Notes: generated by a model not told the origin, from the letters alone. A DNA stretch of 64,000 nucleotides from Opitutus sp. (GCA_024998815.1 JACEUQ010000001.1:186001-250000), one strand, 5' to 3'. Numbered from the stretch's first letter, positions 8,992-17,859 are shown. Numbers and translations: made by a program.

Positions 8992-9615
8992 TTACCTCAC
9001 CTCGACTTGCCACTGGCGCGATTGCTTACTCCCAGCCAGATGGACCGTGTAGCGGCCGGGTTTAAGGGCTCCGCCGGGCAGGGTGATAACCACTGCGCTT
9101 TCCTTGGAGCGCGCGGTGAGTTCGCCGCTGAGAGGTTCGAATTGAGGGACGATCACCACGCTGCCGCCGCGCACAAATACCTGCGCGCCGCCGAGCTGGT
9201 GCTTTTGGTCGGACGAGGCACAGGTGAAAACGACCGGGTAGGGCAGCAGCGTGGTCGTCTCGCCGGAGGCCGTCACTGAGCCAAACGAGAGCGGTAACTG
9301 AGGGGGCTCAACCAGGGTTGTCGAGAGCCCTTCGGTCAGGCCGGCTTCGGCGTCGGTCACGGTGGCTAGGCGCGTCAGTGCGCGCACGAGTAACTGCGGG
9401 TCGGCGGGGCGTTCGGCGGAGACGTTGATCCGCTGGTAGCCGGCATCGAGTAGGCGCATGACGTTGGCCCGCTGCTTGGAGTCTTCGTAGGGCTCAAAGG
9501 CAGGAGCGGCCTTGCGGTATTTGAGCGTCAGCACCGTGTAGGGAATGATGCAGCCTAGGATCACCAAAAAGACCCACTTCATGGGCCAGGGTTTGCGGTT
9601 GAGCGGACTCGACAT
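8992..9615 (-). CDS. membrane-anchored protein of unknown function
   Basis: From the ATG at 9615 the product is 207 aa. One N-terminal hydrophobic helix (MKWVFLVILGCIIPYTVL) acts as anchor or uncleaved signal. A soluble domain of about 180 residues follows, ending in a beta-rich segment (GGALKPGRYTVHLAGSKQSR) typical of an Ig-like or carbohydrate-binding-like fold. No catalytic motif is recognised. The upstream ATG at 9651 would add a Cys/Arg-rich segment that does not look genuine. It is divergent from glnK with a 217-bp gap. Confidence 0.6.
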   Translation of the reverse strand: MSSPLNRKPWPMKWVFLVILGCIIPYTVLTLKYRKAAPAFEPYEDSKQRANVMRLLDAGYQRINVSAERPADPQLLVRALTRLATVTDAEAGLTEGLSTTLVEPPQLPLSFGSVTASGETTTLLPYPVVFTCASSDQKHQLGGAQVFVRGGSVVIVPQFEPLSGELTARSKESAVVITLPGGALKPGRYTVHLAGSKQSRQWQVEVR

Positions 9616-9760
9616 AGGGCGCGAGTGAAGGGGGGCGCACCTGCAAGGCAAGGCGGGACGTGGTTTGCCGCGGGTGCGGAGCGGTGGGCTGGGGAGGCAG
9701 GGCTCGCTTGCGCTGCGGGTGGGGCTGCGCGCAAATAATGCGCACGTTTCGGCAAGTTAA

Positions 9761-10171
<411 letters not shown>

Positions 10172-10200
10172 GCATTTCTGCTCAGCTAGGCTGGTCCAGA

Positions 10201-10234
10201 CCGGTTCCGTCCCTTTACGGAGCCGGTTTTTTTG
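10201..10234 (+). terminator. Rho-independent terminator after glnK copy 1
   Basis: CCGGTTCCGT pairs with ACGGAGCCGG (one mismatch) and is followed by TTTTTTT. It separates the first glnK from amtB, so the two are probably not a simple operon. Confidence 0.85.
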
Positions 10235-10339
10235 TGCCCGAATGGTTTTAGGGGTGGGCGGAGTAGATGCCACGGGTGGTCCGCCATGGGTCGAATGCAA
10301 TGAGGACATGCCTCCATGCATGGAAAATGCGTATTTTTG

Positions 10340-10452
10340 CGCACGGGTTTAGGGTGGTCGGAGAAATAATTTGGGAAATAATGGGTATTTAAATAATTAT
10401 AATTTAATAAATTATAGTATTAAGTGAAAATTATTCATTAGTGTTATGCGCA
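10340..10452. other. AT-rich upstream region of amtB
   Basis: A strongly AT-rich stretch (for example TTTAAATAATTATAATTTAA) in an otherwise GC-rich locus. It lies just upstream of a candidate sigma-54 promoter and may be a bendable or activator-binding region. No clear palindromic NtrC site could be picked out. Confidence 0.4.
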
Positions 10453-10468
10453 TGGCCTGAGGTTTGCT
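10453..10468 (+). promoter_or_regulatory. candidate sigma-54 (-24/-12) promoter of amtB
   Basis: TGGCCTGAGGTTTGCT matches the -24/-12 consensus TGGCnnGnnnnTTGCW, with GG (10454-10455) and GC (10466-10467) exactly 12 bases apart. The expected transcription start, near 10479, would leave only about 6 bases before the amtB ATG at 10485. That conflicts with the AAGGA at 10470-10474 acting as ribosome site. The match may therefore be chance, or the mRNA nearly leaderless. Sigma-54 control of glnK-amtB is known in other bacteria. Confidence 0.4.
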
Positions 10469-10484
10469 TAAGGATGATCCGTTC

Positions 10485-11963
10485 ATGAAGACCACACTTA
10501 AAACCATCCTTTGTTCGCTAGCCTTGGCTGGCGCATCGTTCACTGCCTACGCGCAGGAAGCCGCTCCGGCTCCCGCCGTGGCTGCCGTCGCTGCCGCGAC
10601 TGCGCCTGCCGTTGCCCCGGCTGACGCCGCGTTTACCGCCTATGTGAATAACACCGATCCCGGTGCCGCCCTCGCGGGTGTCGCCGGTCCCGGTCACAAC
10701 GGCTTCATGATGATCTGCGCCGCCTTGGTGCTGTTCATGACCTTGCCCGGCTTGGCGCTGTTCTACGGCGGTCTGGTCCGCAAGAAGAACGTCCTCTCGG
10801 TCTTGGCGCAGTGTTTGGCCATCACCGGCCTGGTCACCATCATGTGGTGGGCCTTCGGTTACTCGCTGGTGTTCGGCAAGAGCTTTAACAGCGCCTTCCT
10901 TGGCGGTACTGAGTTCTTGTTCCTCAAGGGCGTGACTTCTGCGCCCAACACCGATTACGCCTACTGGATCAGCCAGAACGTATTTTCGATGTACCAGATG
11001 ATGTTCGCTATCATCACACCGGCCCTGATCGTCGGCGCGATTGCCGAGCGCATGAAGTTCACCGCCATTATGCTCTTCGTCGCCATCTGGATGGTGGTCG
11101 TTTACTTCCCCCTCGCTCACATGGTTTGGGGCGTAACCGGCTGGATGAATGGTGTCTGGAACGGTGACGCGGTTATCCGTGCGATCGACTTCGCTGGTGG
11201 CACCGTGGTGCACATGAGCTCCGGTTGGTCCGCCCTGGTGTTGTGCATCATCCTCGGGCCCCGCCTCGGTTTCGGTAAAGAAAAGATGACCCCTCACTCG
11301 ATGGTTCTCTGTATGGTCGGTACCGGTATGCTCTATGTCGGCTGGTTCGGCTTCAACGCCGGTTCGGCCCTCGCTGCTGATGGTGTCGCCGCCAACGCCT
11401 TCATGACCACCATGATTGCTGCCGCCGTCGCCGGTTTCGTCTGGGGTATGATCGAGTTGGTGTTCCGTGGCCACGCTTCCATCCTTGGTTTCTGCTCGGG
11501 TGTTGTCGCCGGTCTCGTTGTGATCACCCCTGCTGCCGGTTTTGTTGACTCCACGGGTGCCGTCATCATCGGCGTGATCGCCGCGATCGTCCCCTATATC
11601 TTCTGCACCAAGCTCAAAGCTGTGTTCGGTTACGACGACGCCCTCGACACCTTCGGTGTGCACGCGGTCGGTGGTACCATCGGCGCGCTGATCACCGGTG
11701 TGCTCGCAACCTCCTCGGTCAATGGTAACCTCACGGATGCCAACGCTTACGCCAAGAAAAACGGTCTCGCTGAATTGGTTGCCAATGGCGGCCTCTGGCT
11801 CGAACAGCTCAAGGCCATCGCCCTGACCCTGGTCTTGTCCATCGTCGCCACCATCGTCATCGCCTACATCGTCAAGGCCATCGTCGGCCTACGTCCGACC
11901 ACCGAGGTTGAGCGTCAGGGGCTCGACATCAATGAACATGGCGAAGAAGGTTACGTGAACTAA
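10485..11963 (+). CDS. amtB: ammonium transporter AmtB with signal peptide
   Basis: From the ATG at 10485 the protein is 492 aa. A cleavable signal peptide (TLKTILCSLALAGASFTAYA, then Q) is followed by an Ala/Pro-rich linker of about 50 residues. Eleven membrane helices follow. The pore twin histidines appear in GGTVVHMSSG (His243) and GVHAVGG (His393), and WFGFNAGSAL is a family signature. It conducts ammonium/ammonia across the inner membrane and is gated by GlnK. The C-terminal cytoplasmic tail (TTEVERQGLDINEHGEEGY) is the usual GlnK docking region. A second glnK follows 37 bp downstream, probably in the same transcript. Confidence 0.95.
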   Translation: MKTTLKTILCSLALAGASFTAYAQEAAPAPAVAAVAAATAPAVAPADAAFTAYVNNTDPGAALAGVAGPGHNGFMMICAALVLFMTLPGLALFYGGLVRKKNVLSVLAQCLAITGLVTIMWWAFGYSLVFGKSFNSAFLGGTEFLFLKGVTSAPNTDYAYWISQNVFSMYQMMFAIITPALIVGAIAERMKFTAIMLFVAIWMVVVYFPLAHMVWGVTGWMNGVWNGDAVIRAIDFAGGTVVHMSSGWSALVLCIILGPRLGFGKEKMTPHSMVLCMVGTGMLYVGWFGFNAGSALAADGVAANAFMTTMIAAAVAGFVWGMIELVFRGHASILGFCSGVVAGLVVITPAAGFVDSTGAVIIGVIAAIVPYIFCTKLKAVFGYDDALDTFGVHAVGGTIGALITGVLATSSVNGNLTDANAYAKKNGLAELVANGGLWLEQLKAIALTLVLSIVATIVIAYIVKAIVGLRPTTEVERQGLDINEHGEEGYVN

Positions 11964-11988
11964 TTGACGCCATTTCAGTTCCAACTAA

Positions 11989-12339
<351 letters not shown>

Positions 12340-12364
12340 GTCGCGAACGCTTACGTTCTCCATA

Positions 12365-12398
12365 CAAAAAGCCCCGTCGCTGGACGGGGCTTTTTTTA
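12365..12398 (+). terminator. Rho-independent terminator after glnK copy 2
   Basis: AGCCCCGTC and GACGGGGCT form a perfect 9-bp stem, followed by TTTTTTTA. It ends the amtB-glnK transcript. Confidence 0.92.
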
Positions 12399-12431
12399 TG
12401 CCGTGAGGCTGAATATCGAAGCGATAGAAAG

Positions 12432-12470
12432 TAGCGCAGACTTCTAGTCTGCTCACTGGAGTTTGGCCCC
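12432..12470. repeat. REP-like palindrome, family 1 (GCAGACTTCTAGTCTGC)
   Basis: GCGCAGACTTCTAGTCTGCTC is a near-perfect palindrome followed by CTGGAGTTTGGCCCC. The same pair of modules recurs at 14942-15022, at 25716-25746/29136-29144 (split by the IS21 element), and in part at 58180-58204. Confidence 0.8.
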
Positions 12471-12498
12471 TGACTAGTCGAACGCAGATCAGCCGAAT

Positions 12499-12568
12499 CC
12501 TTGAGCTCACGCTCAAGGCCACATGATTCGCGAACACACCCCTTGTGGCCTTGAGCGTGAGCTCAAGG
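12499..12568. repeat. REP-like inverted repeat, family 2 (CCTTGAGCTCACGCTCAAGGCCAC)
   Basis: Two perfect 24-bp arms (12499-12522 and 12545-12568) are separated by a 22-bp loop, and each arm is itself palindromic. Two more copies lie in tandem at 39898-40076. Confidence 0.85.
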
Positions 12569-12610
12569 TCTGGAGTTTGGCCGTTTAACCTGAATTCCGA
12601 AGTTCAAGCC

Positions 12611-12745
12611 AACCACAGATTACACAGATTGCACAGATACAATCCCTTAGGAGGTAAACGGACTCAGCTTGATCCCCTTTTTTTCATCCTGTCTTCAAAT
12701 TCAGTAACACTCTGTTATCTGTGCTCATCTGTGAATTCCGTGGTT
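12611..12745. repeat. intergenic dyad, family A (CACAGATTACACAGATT)
   Basis: The left arm 12611-12639 (AACCACAGATTACACAGATT...) is an imperfect inverted copy of 12712-12745 (...CATCTGTGAATTCCGTGGTT), enclosing about 70 bp. The group II intron begins 18 bp after the right arm. Confidence 0.6.
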
Positions 12746-12927
12746 AAAACTTCGGCGTTCAGGTGTGCGACCATGAAACTAACAACCATAACAGTGAAAG
12801 TCTGTTCGGCCGAATTTAACGATTCGCGGTCGAAGGGCCCGGTCACGGATGCAGGCCGCGAGGCCTCGCCGGAAAGCACGACCGTGTGCCCGAACCAGTC
12901 AGCCGCAACGAAGGTGAACCCCATCCA

Positions 12928-14628
12928 ATGAGCTCCGTTACCGAAACAACCGACGAGTCCAGCCGCTACCTGAACGGTGAAGCCTGCAAGGATCGGAAAA
13001 GGCAGTCTCGCAAAGACGTAGGACCTAAATCGTTGATTTCCGATCAACACGTCGGCGGAGTCAGCGGGGGCGGCGGGGTGGGAAAGGTCGTTAGGTTAAG
13101 TGGTGAGACCTGCGGCGGTGGGGCGTCTTGCGATGCCTCAACCACCGGCACAAGCGCGGCAAAACCTCGTAAGGCCGGACGGGCCGTGGCAGGAGTCGGA
13201 GACCTCCATAGTAGTGATGATCTAGCGGACATTAAAACCGCCGGGGAGCGAAGGGAGGGCACTTGTTCCCACGCATCACAGAGCGGCAAAGGACCCGACG
13301 ATGGCTGGGGTGATGAACTCTGGATAAAAACGTCACCGAAGGTTCGGAAGCTGCAACGTGTGCTATATCGGAAAGCAAAAGCGGAGCCGCATTGGCGGTT
13401 CTATAGTTTGTATGGAGAGCTGTATCGGCAGGACATTCTGTCGGATGCGCTCGATCAGGTGATCGCCAATGACGGCGTGCCGGGAGTGGACGGGTTCGAG
13501 GTGGAAACGCTCGCAAAGAACGAAGCCTATCGGGCGGCATGGCTGCTTGCGCTGGCGGAGGAAATGCGAACGAAAACCTACCGACCCAGTCCGGTCCTGC
13601 GCGTCTATATATGGAAGGATCAGGCCAGGACCAAACGTCGTGCGCTGGGCATCCCTACGGTGAAAGACCGGGTGGTGCAAAGCGCGGCGGTGATCGTGTT
13701 GCAGCCAATCCTAGAGGCGGACTTCCATGACCATTCCTACGCCTACCGGCCGAAACGTCGGACCCATCAGGCGATGGATAAGGTCAAGGAAGCCATGCTG
13801 AGCGGAAAGGTGGAGGTGGTGGACGCGGATTTATCGAGCTACTTCGATATGATCCCGCACCGCGAACTCCTGCAATTGGTGGCCAAACGGGTGAGCGATG
13901 GGAGCGTGTTGCGTTTAATAAAAACGTGGCTGCGCGCACCCATCGTGGAAGAGGACCGGGATACGGGGTGCCGCAAGGTGCTCCCGAACCGGTGTGGCAC
14001 GCCGCAAGGCGGAGTCATCTCGCCACTACTGGCGAACCTCTACCTCAACGACCTCGATCATGCGGTGAATGAGAAGTGCGAACAAAAGCCGACGATGGTG
14101 CGTTACGCCGACGACCTCCTGATCCTGTGCAAACCGGGTCAAGGGGCGGGGCTGCAAACGCGACTGAAACGGTGGCTGGAGGCACGTAAGTTAAAGCTCA
14201 ACGAAGAGAAAACCCGACTGGTGGATACACGAAAGGAAGGCTTTGAGTTCCTCGGTTTTTCCGTCGCATGGCGGCAAGGCATGAAGAGCAAACGAAGATA
14301 TCCGCACGTGGAACCCAGTGCGAAAAGTCTGGCCAAGTTACGCGACAAAGTGCGGATGGAGCTAGATGTGCGAACGCGCAACCAACCGGCGGTGGCGGTG
14401 GTCCGCAAGGTCAACCAAATCACTCGCGGTTGGGCGACGGCGTTTCATTACGGCAACAGCACGCACGTGTTTAGTAACCAGCAGGCTTTTGTGCGCAACC
14501 GGTTGCGGCGGTGGCTGTGGCGAAAGTATAGCCGCACCCACGGACTCTTCGAGTTCTTCACCGACGACCGTTTGCATGGTCAATACAAACTATGGCACTG
14601 GCCGCTTACGGCGGCTTGGAAGCAATGA
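12928..14628 (+). CDS. ltrA: group II intron reverse transcriptase/maturase
   Basis: The protein is 566 aa from this ATG; an in-frame GTG at 12886 would add 14 residues. RT blocks start near KLQRVLYRKAKAEPHWRFYS. They include CGTPQGGVISPLLANLYLND and the catalytic YADD in MVRYADDLLILC. A maturase X domain (TRGWATAFHYGNSTHVFS) follows. No HNH endonuclease domain is seen at the C-terminus. The first 130 or so residues have odd composition and overlap the intron RNA domains, so the true start may be further downstream. The product splices its intron and drives retrohoming. Confidence 0.88.
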   Translation: MSSVTETTDESSRYLNGEACKDRKRQSRKDVGPKSLISDQHVGGVSGGGGVGKVVRLSGETCGGGASCDASTTGTSAAKPRKAGRAVAGVGDLHSSDDLADIKTAGERREGTCSHASQSGKGPDDGWGDELWIKTSPKVRKLQRVLYRKAKAEPHWRFYSLYGELYRQDILSDALDQVIANDGVPGVDGFEVETLAKNEAYRAAWLLALAEEMRTKTYRPSPVLRVYIWKDQARTKRRALGIPTVKDRVVQSAAVIVLQPILEADFHDHSYAYRPKRRTHQAMDKVKEAMLSGKVEVVDADLSSYFDMIPHRELLQLVAKRVSDGSVLRLIKTWLRAPIVEEDRDTGCRKVLPNRCGTPQGGVISPLLANLYLNDLDHAVNEKCEQKPTMVRYADDLLILCKPGQGAGLQTRLKRWLEARKLKLNEEKTRLVDTRKEGFEFLGFSVAWRQGMKSKRRYPHVEPSAKSLAKLRDKVRMELDVRTRNQPAVAVVRKVNQITRGWATAFHYGNSTHVFSNQQAFVRNRLRRWLWRKYSRTHGLFEFFTDDRLHGQYKLWHWPLTAAWKQ

Positions 14629-14666
14629 ACTCCGCTGAAACCAAACCGAAAGAATGGGGACTCGGT

Positions 14667-14699
14667 AAGCCGTGTGCGGGAAAACCGCTTGCACGGTTT
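14667..14699 (+). ncRNA. group II intron domain V
   Basis: A 33-base hairpin with stem AAGCCGTGTGCGG / CCGCTTGCACGGTTT and a GAAAA-type loop. It has the size and AGC-type triad position of the catalytic domain V. The domain VI-like hairpin follows to about 14755. Confidence 0.75.
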
Positions 14700-14755
14700 G
14701 ACGAGGGGGAGGGTCGCGCTGACGGGTTACCGACGCGCGGCTCTCTCTACTCTAC

Positions 14756-14929
14756 TTAACTCGTGCCAAGAACCATACAGGTGCTGCGCATCATGTATGG
14801 CGATCTGAGCTGATCACTCCGGAGAGTTTCGCAGACTTCGCAACAGCCACCCTCACGTCAACGAACTCATCGAAACCCATGCCGTTGCTACCTGCGGTAC
14901 GATTCTACCTTAGCTGGGGGGGGGCGGAT
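14756..14929 (+). repeat. diverged repeat element, copy A
   Basis: About 170 bp from TTAACTCGTGCC to CGGATCTCAA. It matches the reverse complement of 25481-25660 with perhaps 75-80% identity by eye. The core CAGACTTCGCAACAGCCACCCTCACGTC..ACGAAC is almost unchanged between copies. No start codon or homologue is recognised; it may be a degraded gene end or a structured RNA element. It directly abuts the intron 3' end. Confidence 0.6.
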
Positions 14930-14941
14930 CTCAATTCGTTT

Positions 14942-15022
14942 TGGGGCCAAACTCCAGAGCGCAGACTTCTAGTCTGCTCAGGACGTTTTTAACACCAGAA
15001 GCAGACTGGAAGTCTGCGCTAC
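14942..15022. repeat. REP-like pair, family 1, inverted copies
   Basis: GGCCAAACTCCAGAGCGCAGAC..CTAGTCTGCTC is followed 20 bp on by the inverted copy AGCAGACTGGAAGTCTGCGC. Together they form a two-unit inverted element (BIME-like). Confidence 0.8.
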
Positions 15023-15051
15023 TTCGGGACGCTAAAGGCCAATTGGTTGAA

Positions 15052-15543
15052 TCAACTCGCCTCGGTGAGCTGCCCCGCCGCATGGCGGATCGTGCGCTGG
15101 TAGGCGGTCAGGCCGGGGTCTTCGGTGGTGTCCACCAGCGCGGTCAGAGCGATTTGCAGGGCCTCGGCGTGCTGGCCAAGCGCGTGCAGAGCGAGGGCGA
15201 GAAAGATGTCGAACTCGCGGTTGTCGGGGAACTGGCGCTGGCCGGAGCGCAGCACTTCGGCTGCGCGAGTGGGTTGCCCAAGCCCGCGTAAGGTATTGGC
15301 TAAACCGATCAGGGCGTTTGCGTGTTCGTTGGGCGTGAGGCCGAGGGCCACGGCTTTTTCGTAGGCGGGCAGGGCCTCGGCCAACTGGCCGCTGGTTTCC
15401 AGCGTCCAGGCGAGCTGGTAGTTGATCTCGGCCACGTTCGGATAACGGGCGTCGAGTTTGCGCAACAAGCCCAGTAGGTGCTCGGTTTGACCGCCGTGAC
15501 GGGCACCAATCAGGACGTCGAGTTCGTGTTTCCAGGCGGACAT
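15052..15543 (-). CDS. TPR-repeat protein, small
   Basis: From the ATG at 15543 the product is 163 aa, starting MSAWKHELDVLIGARHGGQ. Two to three tetratricopeptide-like repeats are visible, for example AEINYQLAWTLETSGQLAEA and HANALIGLANTLRGLGQPTR, each a helix pair with W-L-G-A spacing. It is cytoplasmic with no signal. Reading further upstream would translate a 7-bp tandem repeat, so the longer start is rejected. It probably acts as a protein-interaction module; partners are unknown. It lies downstream of thrS on the same strand, with a 197-bp gap holding repeats. Confidence 0.78.
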   Translation of the reverse strand: MSAWKHELDVLIGARHGGQTEHLLGLLRKLDARYPNVAEINYQLAWTLETSGQLAEALPAYEKAVALGLTPNEHANALIGLANTLRGLGQPTRAAEVLRSGQRQFPDNREFDIFLALALHALGQHAEALQIALTALVDTTEDPGLTAYQRTIRHAAGQLTEAS

Positions 15544-15560
15544 GGGCGGGAGGAGGCTGA

Positions 15561-15616
15561 AATGACCAATGACCAATGACCAATGACCAATGACCAAGGG
15601 CCAATGACCAAGGGCT
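15561..15616. repeat. 7-bp tandem repeat (CCAATGA)
   Basis: About seven units of AATGACC, two with an AAGGG variant, stand upstream of the TPR gene start. This is a simple minisatellite and can vary in copy number. Confidence 0.85.
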
Positions 15617-15687
15617 GAAGTTATACTGAGGGTACGAGAGGTGTCGCGGAGGCCACGGAGTGAGGGCTGTGCAGGGATCGAACTCTC

Positions 15688-15728
15688 CGTGATCTCTGTG
15701 CCCACTCTTGTGCCCTCTGTGTAACGGG
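15688..15728. repeat. partial intergenic dyad, family B arm
   Basis: CTCCGTGATCTCTGTGCCCA...CCCTCTGTGTAAC matches one arm of the complete family B dyad at 17702-17845 upstream of thrS. Confidence 0.55.
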
Positions 15729-15740
15729 TTTGGTTCTTCC

Positions 15741-17666
15741 TTAGGCTCCCGCTTTCTTTTCGATCTTCACCGGCAGGGCGCGGGTTTTGATCTCGTTGAC
15801 CAAGCGCTCCAGGTATTCGGCGAAGGGCAGGGTGCCTTCGTCGCCCTTGGCGCGGCTGCGCACGCTGACCGACTTCGTTTCGGCTTCCTTGGCACCGAGT
15901 ACGAGCATGTAGGGGACTTTTTCCAGTTCGGCGCGGCGCAGCTTGGCACCGAGCTTTTCGTTCCGGTCGTCCAAAGTGGCGCGCACGCCGGCCTGACGGA
16001 GTTGCGCGAGTAACTCAGGGCCGTAGTCGCCAATCTTGTCGTTGATCGGGGCAAGGCGAACTTGCTCGGGTGCGAGCCACACCGGGAAATCGCCGGCGAA
16101 GTGTTCAATTAACACGCCGCAGAAGCGCTCCATCGAACCGAAGGGCGCGCGGTGGATCATCACCGGACGGTGCTTTTCGTTGTCTGCACCGATGTAGGAG
16201 AGGTCGAAACGCACGGGCAGGACGTAGTCCACCTGCACGGTGCCGAGCTGCCATTCGCGACCGATCACGTCTTTGATGACGAAGTCGATCTTCGGTCCAT
16301 AGAAGGCCGCCTCGCCGGGTTCTTCGGTGAAAGGAACCCCGAGGGTCGCGGCAGCGTTGCGGCAGGCGGCTTCGGCGATGTCCCATTGCTCGGGGTTGCC
16401 GGCGAACTTTTTGCCGTCGGGATCACGCAGACCGACGCGCACGCGGTAGTCGGCCATACCGAGGGTGGAGAGCACGGTTTTTACCAGCGAGAGACAGCCT
16501 TGGACTTCTGCGGCGACTTGTTCCTCGGTGCAGAACAGGTGGGCGTCGTCCTGGGTAAAACCACGCACGCGAGTCATGCCATTTAACTCACCGGACTGCT
16601 CCCAGCGGTAAACGGTGCCGAACTCGGCCAGGCGCACCGGCAGGTCGCGGTAGGAATGCGGCTGCGAGGCGAAGATCTTGATGTGGTGCGGGCAATTCAT
16701 CGGCTTCAGCATGAAACCGTCGAGCAGCTTAGTCGGATCCATCACGCGGTCGGCGGTGATCATTTCCTTGCCCACGCGCTCGTTGAGGGCGGCGGCGAAG
16801 GGCGCGGAGACGGCCTCGAGGCGGGCGGTCATCTCGGCGCAGCCGCAGCCCTCGCTGGCGATCTGGGCGAGCTGGTCGGGCTCGGGAATGGCGGGGAATT
16901 GCGACTCCTTGTAATAGGGGAAGTGGCCCGAGGTTTTGTAAAGGGCGAGCTTGCCAATGTGCGGGGTGAAAACCTGCGAATAACCCTGCTTGCGCAGCTC
17001 GTCGCTGATGAAGTTTTGCAGCTCCTGGCGGAGGATGGCGCCGTTGGGCGTCCACAGGATCAGGCCTTGGCCCACGTCTTCGTCGATGTGAAAAAGCTTG
17101 AGGTCGCGACCGAGTTTACGGTGGTCGCGCAGTTTAGCCTGCTCCATGCGCTCAAGGTATTGGGCGAGTTCTTCCTTGGTCGGGAAAGCGGTGCCGTAGA
17201 TGCGCTGGAGCTGCTTGTTCTTCTCGTCGCCGCGGTGGTAGGCGCCGGCGATGGAGAGCAGCTTGAAGGCTTTGAATTTGGAGGAGTAGCGGATGTGTGA
17301 ACCGGCGCACAGGTCCATGAACTCGCCGTTCTGGTAAAAGGAGATTTTTTCGCCCTCGGGAATGTCGGCGAGACGGCCGAGTTTGTAGCGCTCCTGGCCG
17401 CGCGACTTGATGATTTCGGCGGCCTCTTCACGGGAAACTTCTTTGCGGATGAACGCCTGGTTTTCCTCGGCGACCTTTTTCATCTCGGCCTCGATTTTGG
17501 GCAGGTCTTCGAGGGTGAGTTTTTGGTCGAGATCGATGTCGTAATAAAAGCCGGTGTCGGTGGGCGGACCGATGTCGAGCTTGGCATCGGGATAGATGCG
17601 CAGGATGGCGGTGGCTAGAATGTGGGAGCCGGAGTGGCGGAGTTCTTCGAGAGGAGACATCGACAT
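15741..17666 (-). CDS. thrS: threonyl-tRNA synthetase lacking the TGS domain
   Basis: A 641-aa class II synthetase. It begins directly with the editing domain (HSGSHILATAILRIYPDAKL, with the HxxxH-like SGSH motif and later CAGSHI), so the usual N-terminal TGS domain is absent. Motif 2/3 landmarks include LKPMNCPHHIKIF, RVRGFTQDDAHLFC and GTVQVDYVLPVRFDL. Between YYKESQFP and DGFMLKPMNC there is an extra segment of about 55 residues that E. coli ThrRS lacks, including SEGCGCAEM. The C-terminal anticodon-binding domain is complete. It charges tRNA-Thr. Confidence 0.95.
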   Translation of the reverse strand: MSMSPLEELRHSGSHILATAILRIYPDAKLDIGPPTDTGFYYDIDLDQKLTLEDLPKIEAEMKKVAEENQAFIRKEVSREEAAEIIKSRGQERYKLGRLADIPEGEKISFYQNGEFMDLCAGSHIRYSSKFKAFKLLSIAGAYHRGDEKNKQLQRIYGTAFPTKEELAQYLERMEQAKLRDHRKLGRDLKLFHIDEDVGQGLILWTPNGAILRQELQNFISDELRKQGYSQVFTPHIGKLALYKTSGHFPYYKESQFPAIPEPDQLAQIASEGCGCAEMTARLEAVSAPFAAALNERVGKEMITADRVMDPTKLLDGFMLKPMNCPHHIKIFASQPHSYRDLPVRLAEFGTVYRWEQSGELNGMTRVRGFTQDDAHLFCTEEQVAAEVQGCLSLVKTVLSTLGMADYRVRVGLRDPDGKKFAGNPEQWDIAEAACRNAAATLGVPFTEEPGEAAFYGPKIDFVIKDVIGREWQLGTVQVDYVLPVRFDLSYIGADNEKHRPVMIHRAPFGSMERFCGVLIEHFAGDFPVWLAPEQVRLAPINDKIGDYGPELLAQLRQAGVRATLDDRNEKLGAKLRRAELEKVPYMLVLGAKEAETKSVSVRSRAKGDEGTLPFAEYLERLVNEIKTRALPVKIEKKAGA

Positions 17667-17701
17667 GGTAAAAGGGGGATTAGGAAACGGAGACGGAGTG
17701 G

Positions 17702-17845
17702 TTACACAGAGAGCACCGAGGAGGCACAGAGATCACGGAGAAACGTAACTAGGTCGGGTGATTTTAAGTCGTGGCGGCTCGTGGTGATAAAGGAGTTTGT
17801 TTTGTTCTCCGTGGACTCAGTGCGACCTCAGGGTCCTCTGTGTAA
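17702..17845. repeat. intergenic dyad, family B (ACACAGAG..CACGGAGAA)
   Basis: The left arm 17702-17742 (TTACACAGAGAGCACCGAGG...) is mirrored by 17804-17845 (TTCTCCGTGG...CTCTGTGTAA). The dyad fills most of the gap between cysS and thrS. Confidence 0.65.
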
Positions 17846-17859
17846 CGGATCGATTGGGT

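Larger units (their letters stand above)
12763..14755 (+). mobile_element. group II intron, apparently full length
   Basis: The 5' end GTGTGCGACC is set by comparison with a second copy: both become alike exactly at this point (12763 and 35335). The 3' part has a recognisable domain V (14667-14699: AAGCCGTGTGCGGG, loop, CCGCTTGCACGGTTT), followed by a domain VI-like hairpin ending near CTCTAC at 14755. The exact 3' end is inferred from the flank, not proven. It carries a reverse transcriptase/maturase gene. Sequence between 12763 and about 13300 must supply domains I-III. A dyad repeat lies immediately upstream. Confidence 0.8.

Noticed and set aside
10518-11663. 381-codon open frame opposite amtB
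   Set aside because: It is rich in Gly/Asp/His/Glu with no hydrophobic core or motif and is antisense to a clear transporter gene.
12545-12931. 128-codon plus-strand frame before the intron RT gene
   Set aside because: It reads through a REP repeat, a dyad and the intron 5' end; nothing suggests a protein.
12763-14755. retron or diversity-generating retroelement around the reverse transcriptase
   Set aside because: Domain V, maturase X domain and a GTGTG 5' end identify a group II intron; no msr/msd or template/variable repeat pair was found.
15561-15616. possible CRISPR-like array
   Set aside because: Units are 7 bp, adjacent and without spacers; it is a simple tandem repeat with no cas genes nearby.
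15544-15705. upstream extension of the TPR gene (start at 15705)
   Set aside because: The extra residues translate the CCAATGA tandem repeat and a dyad arm; the ATG at 15543 gives a normal TPR protein.
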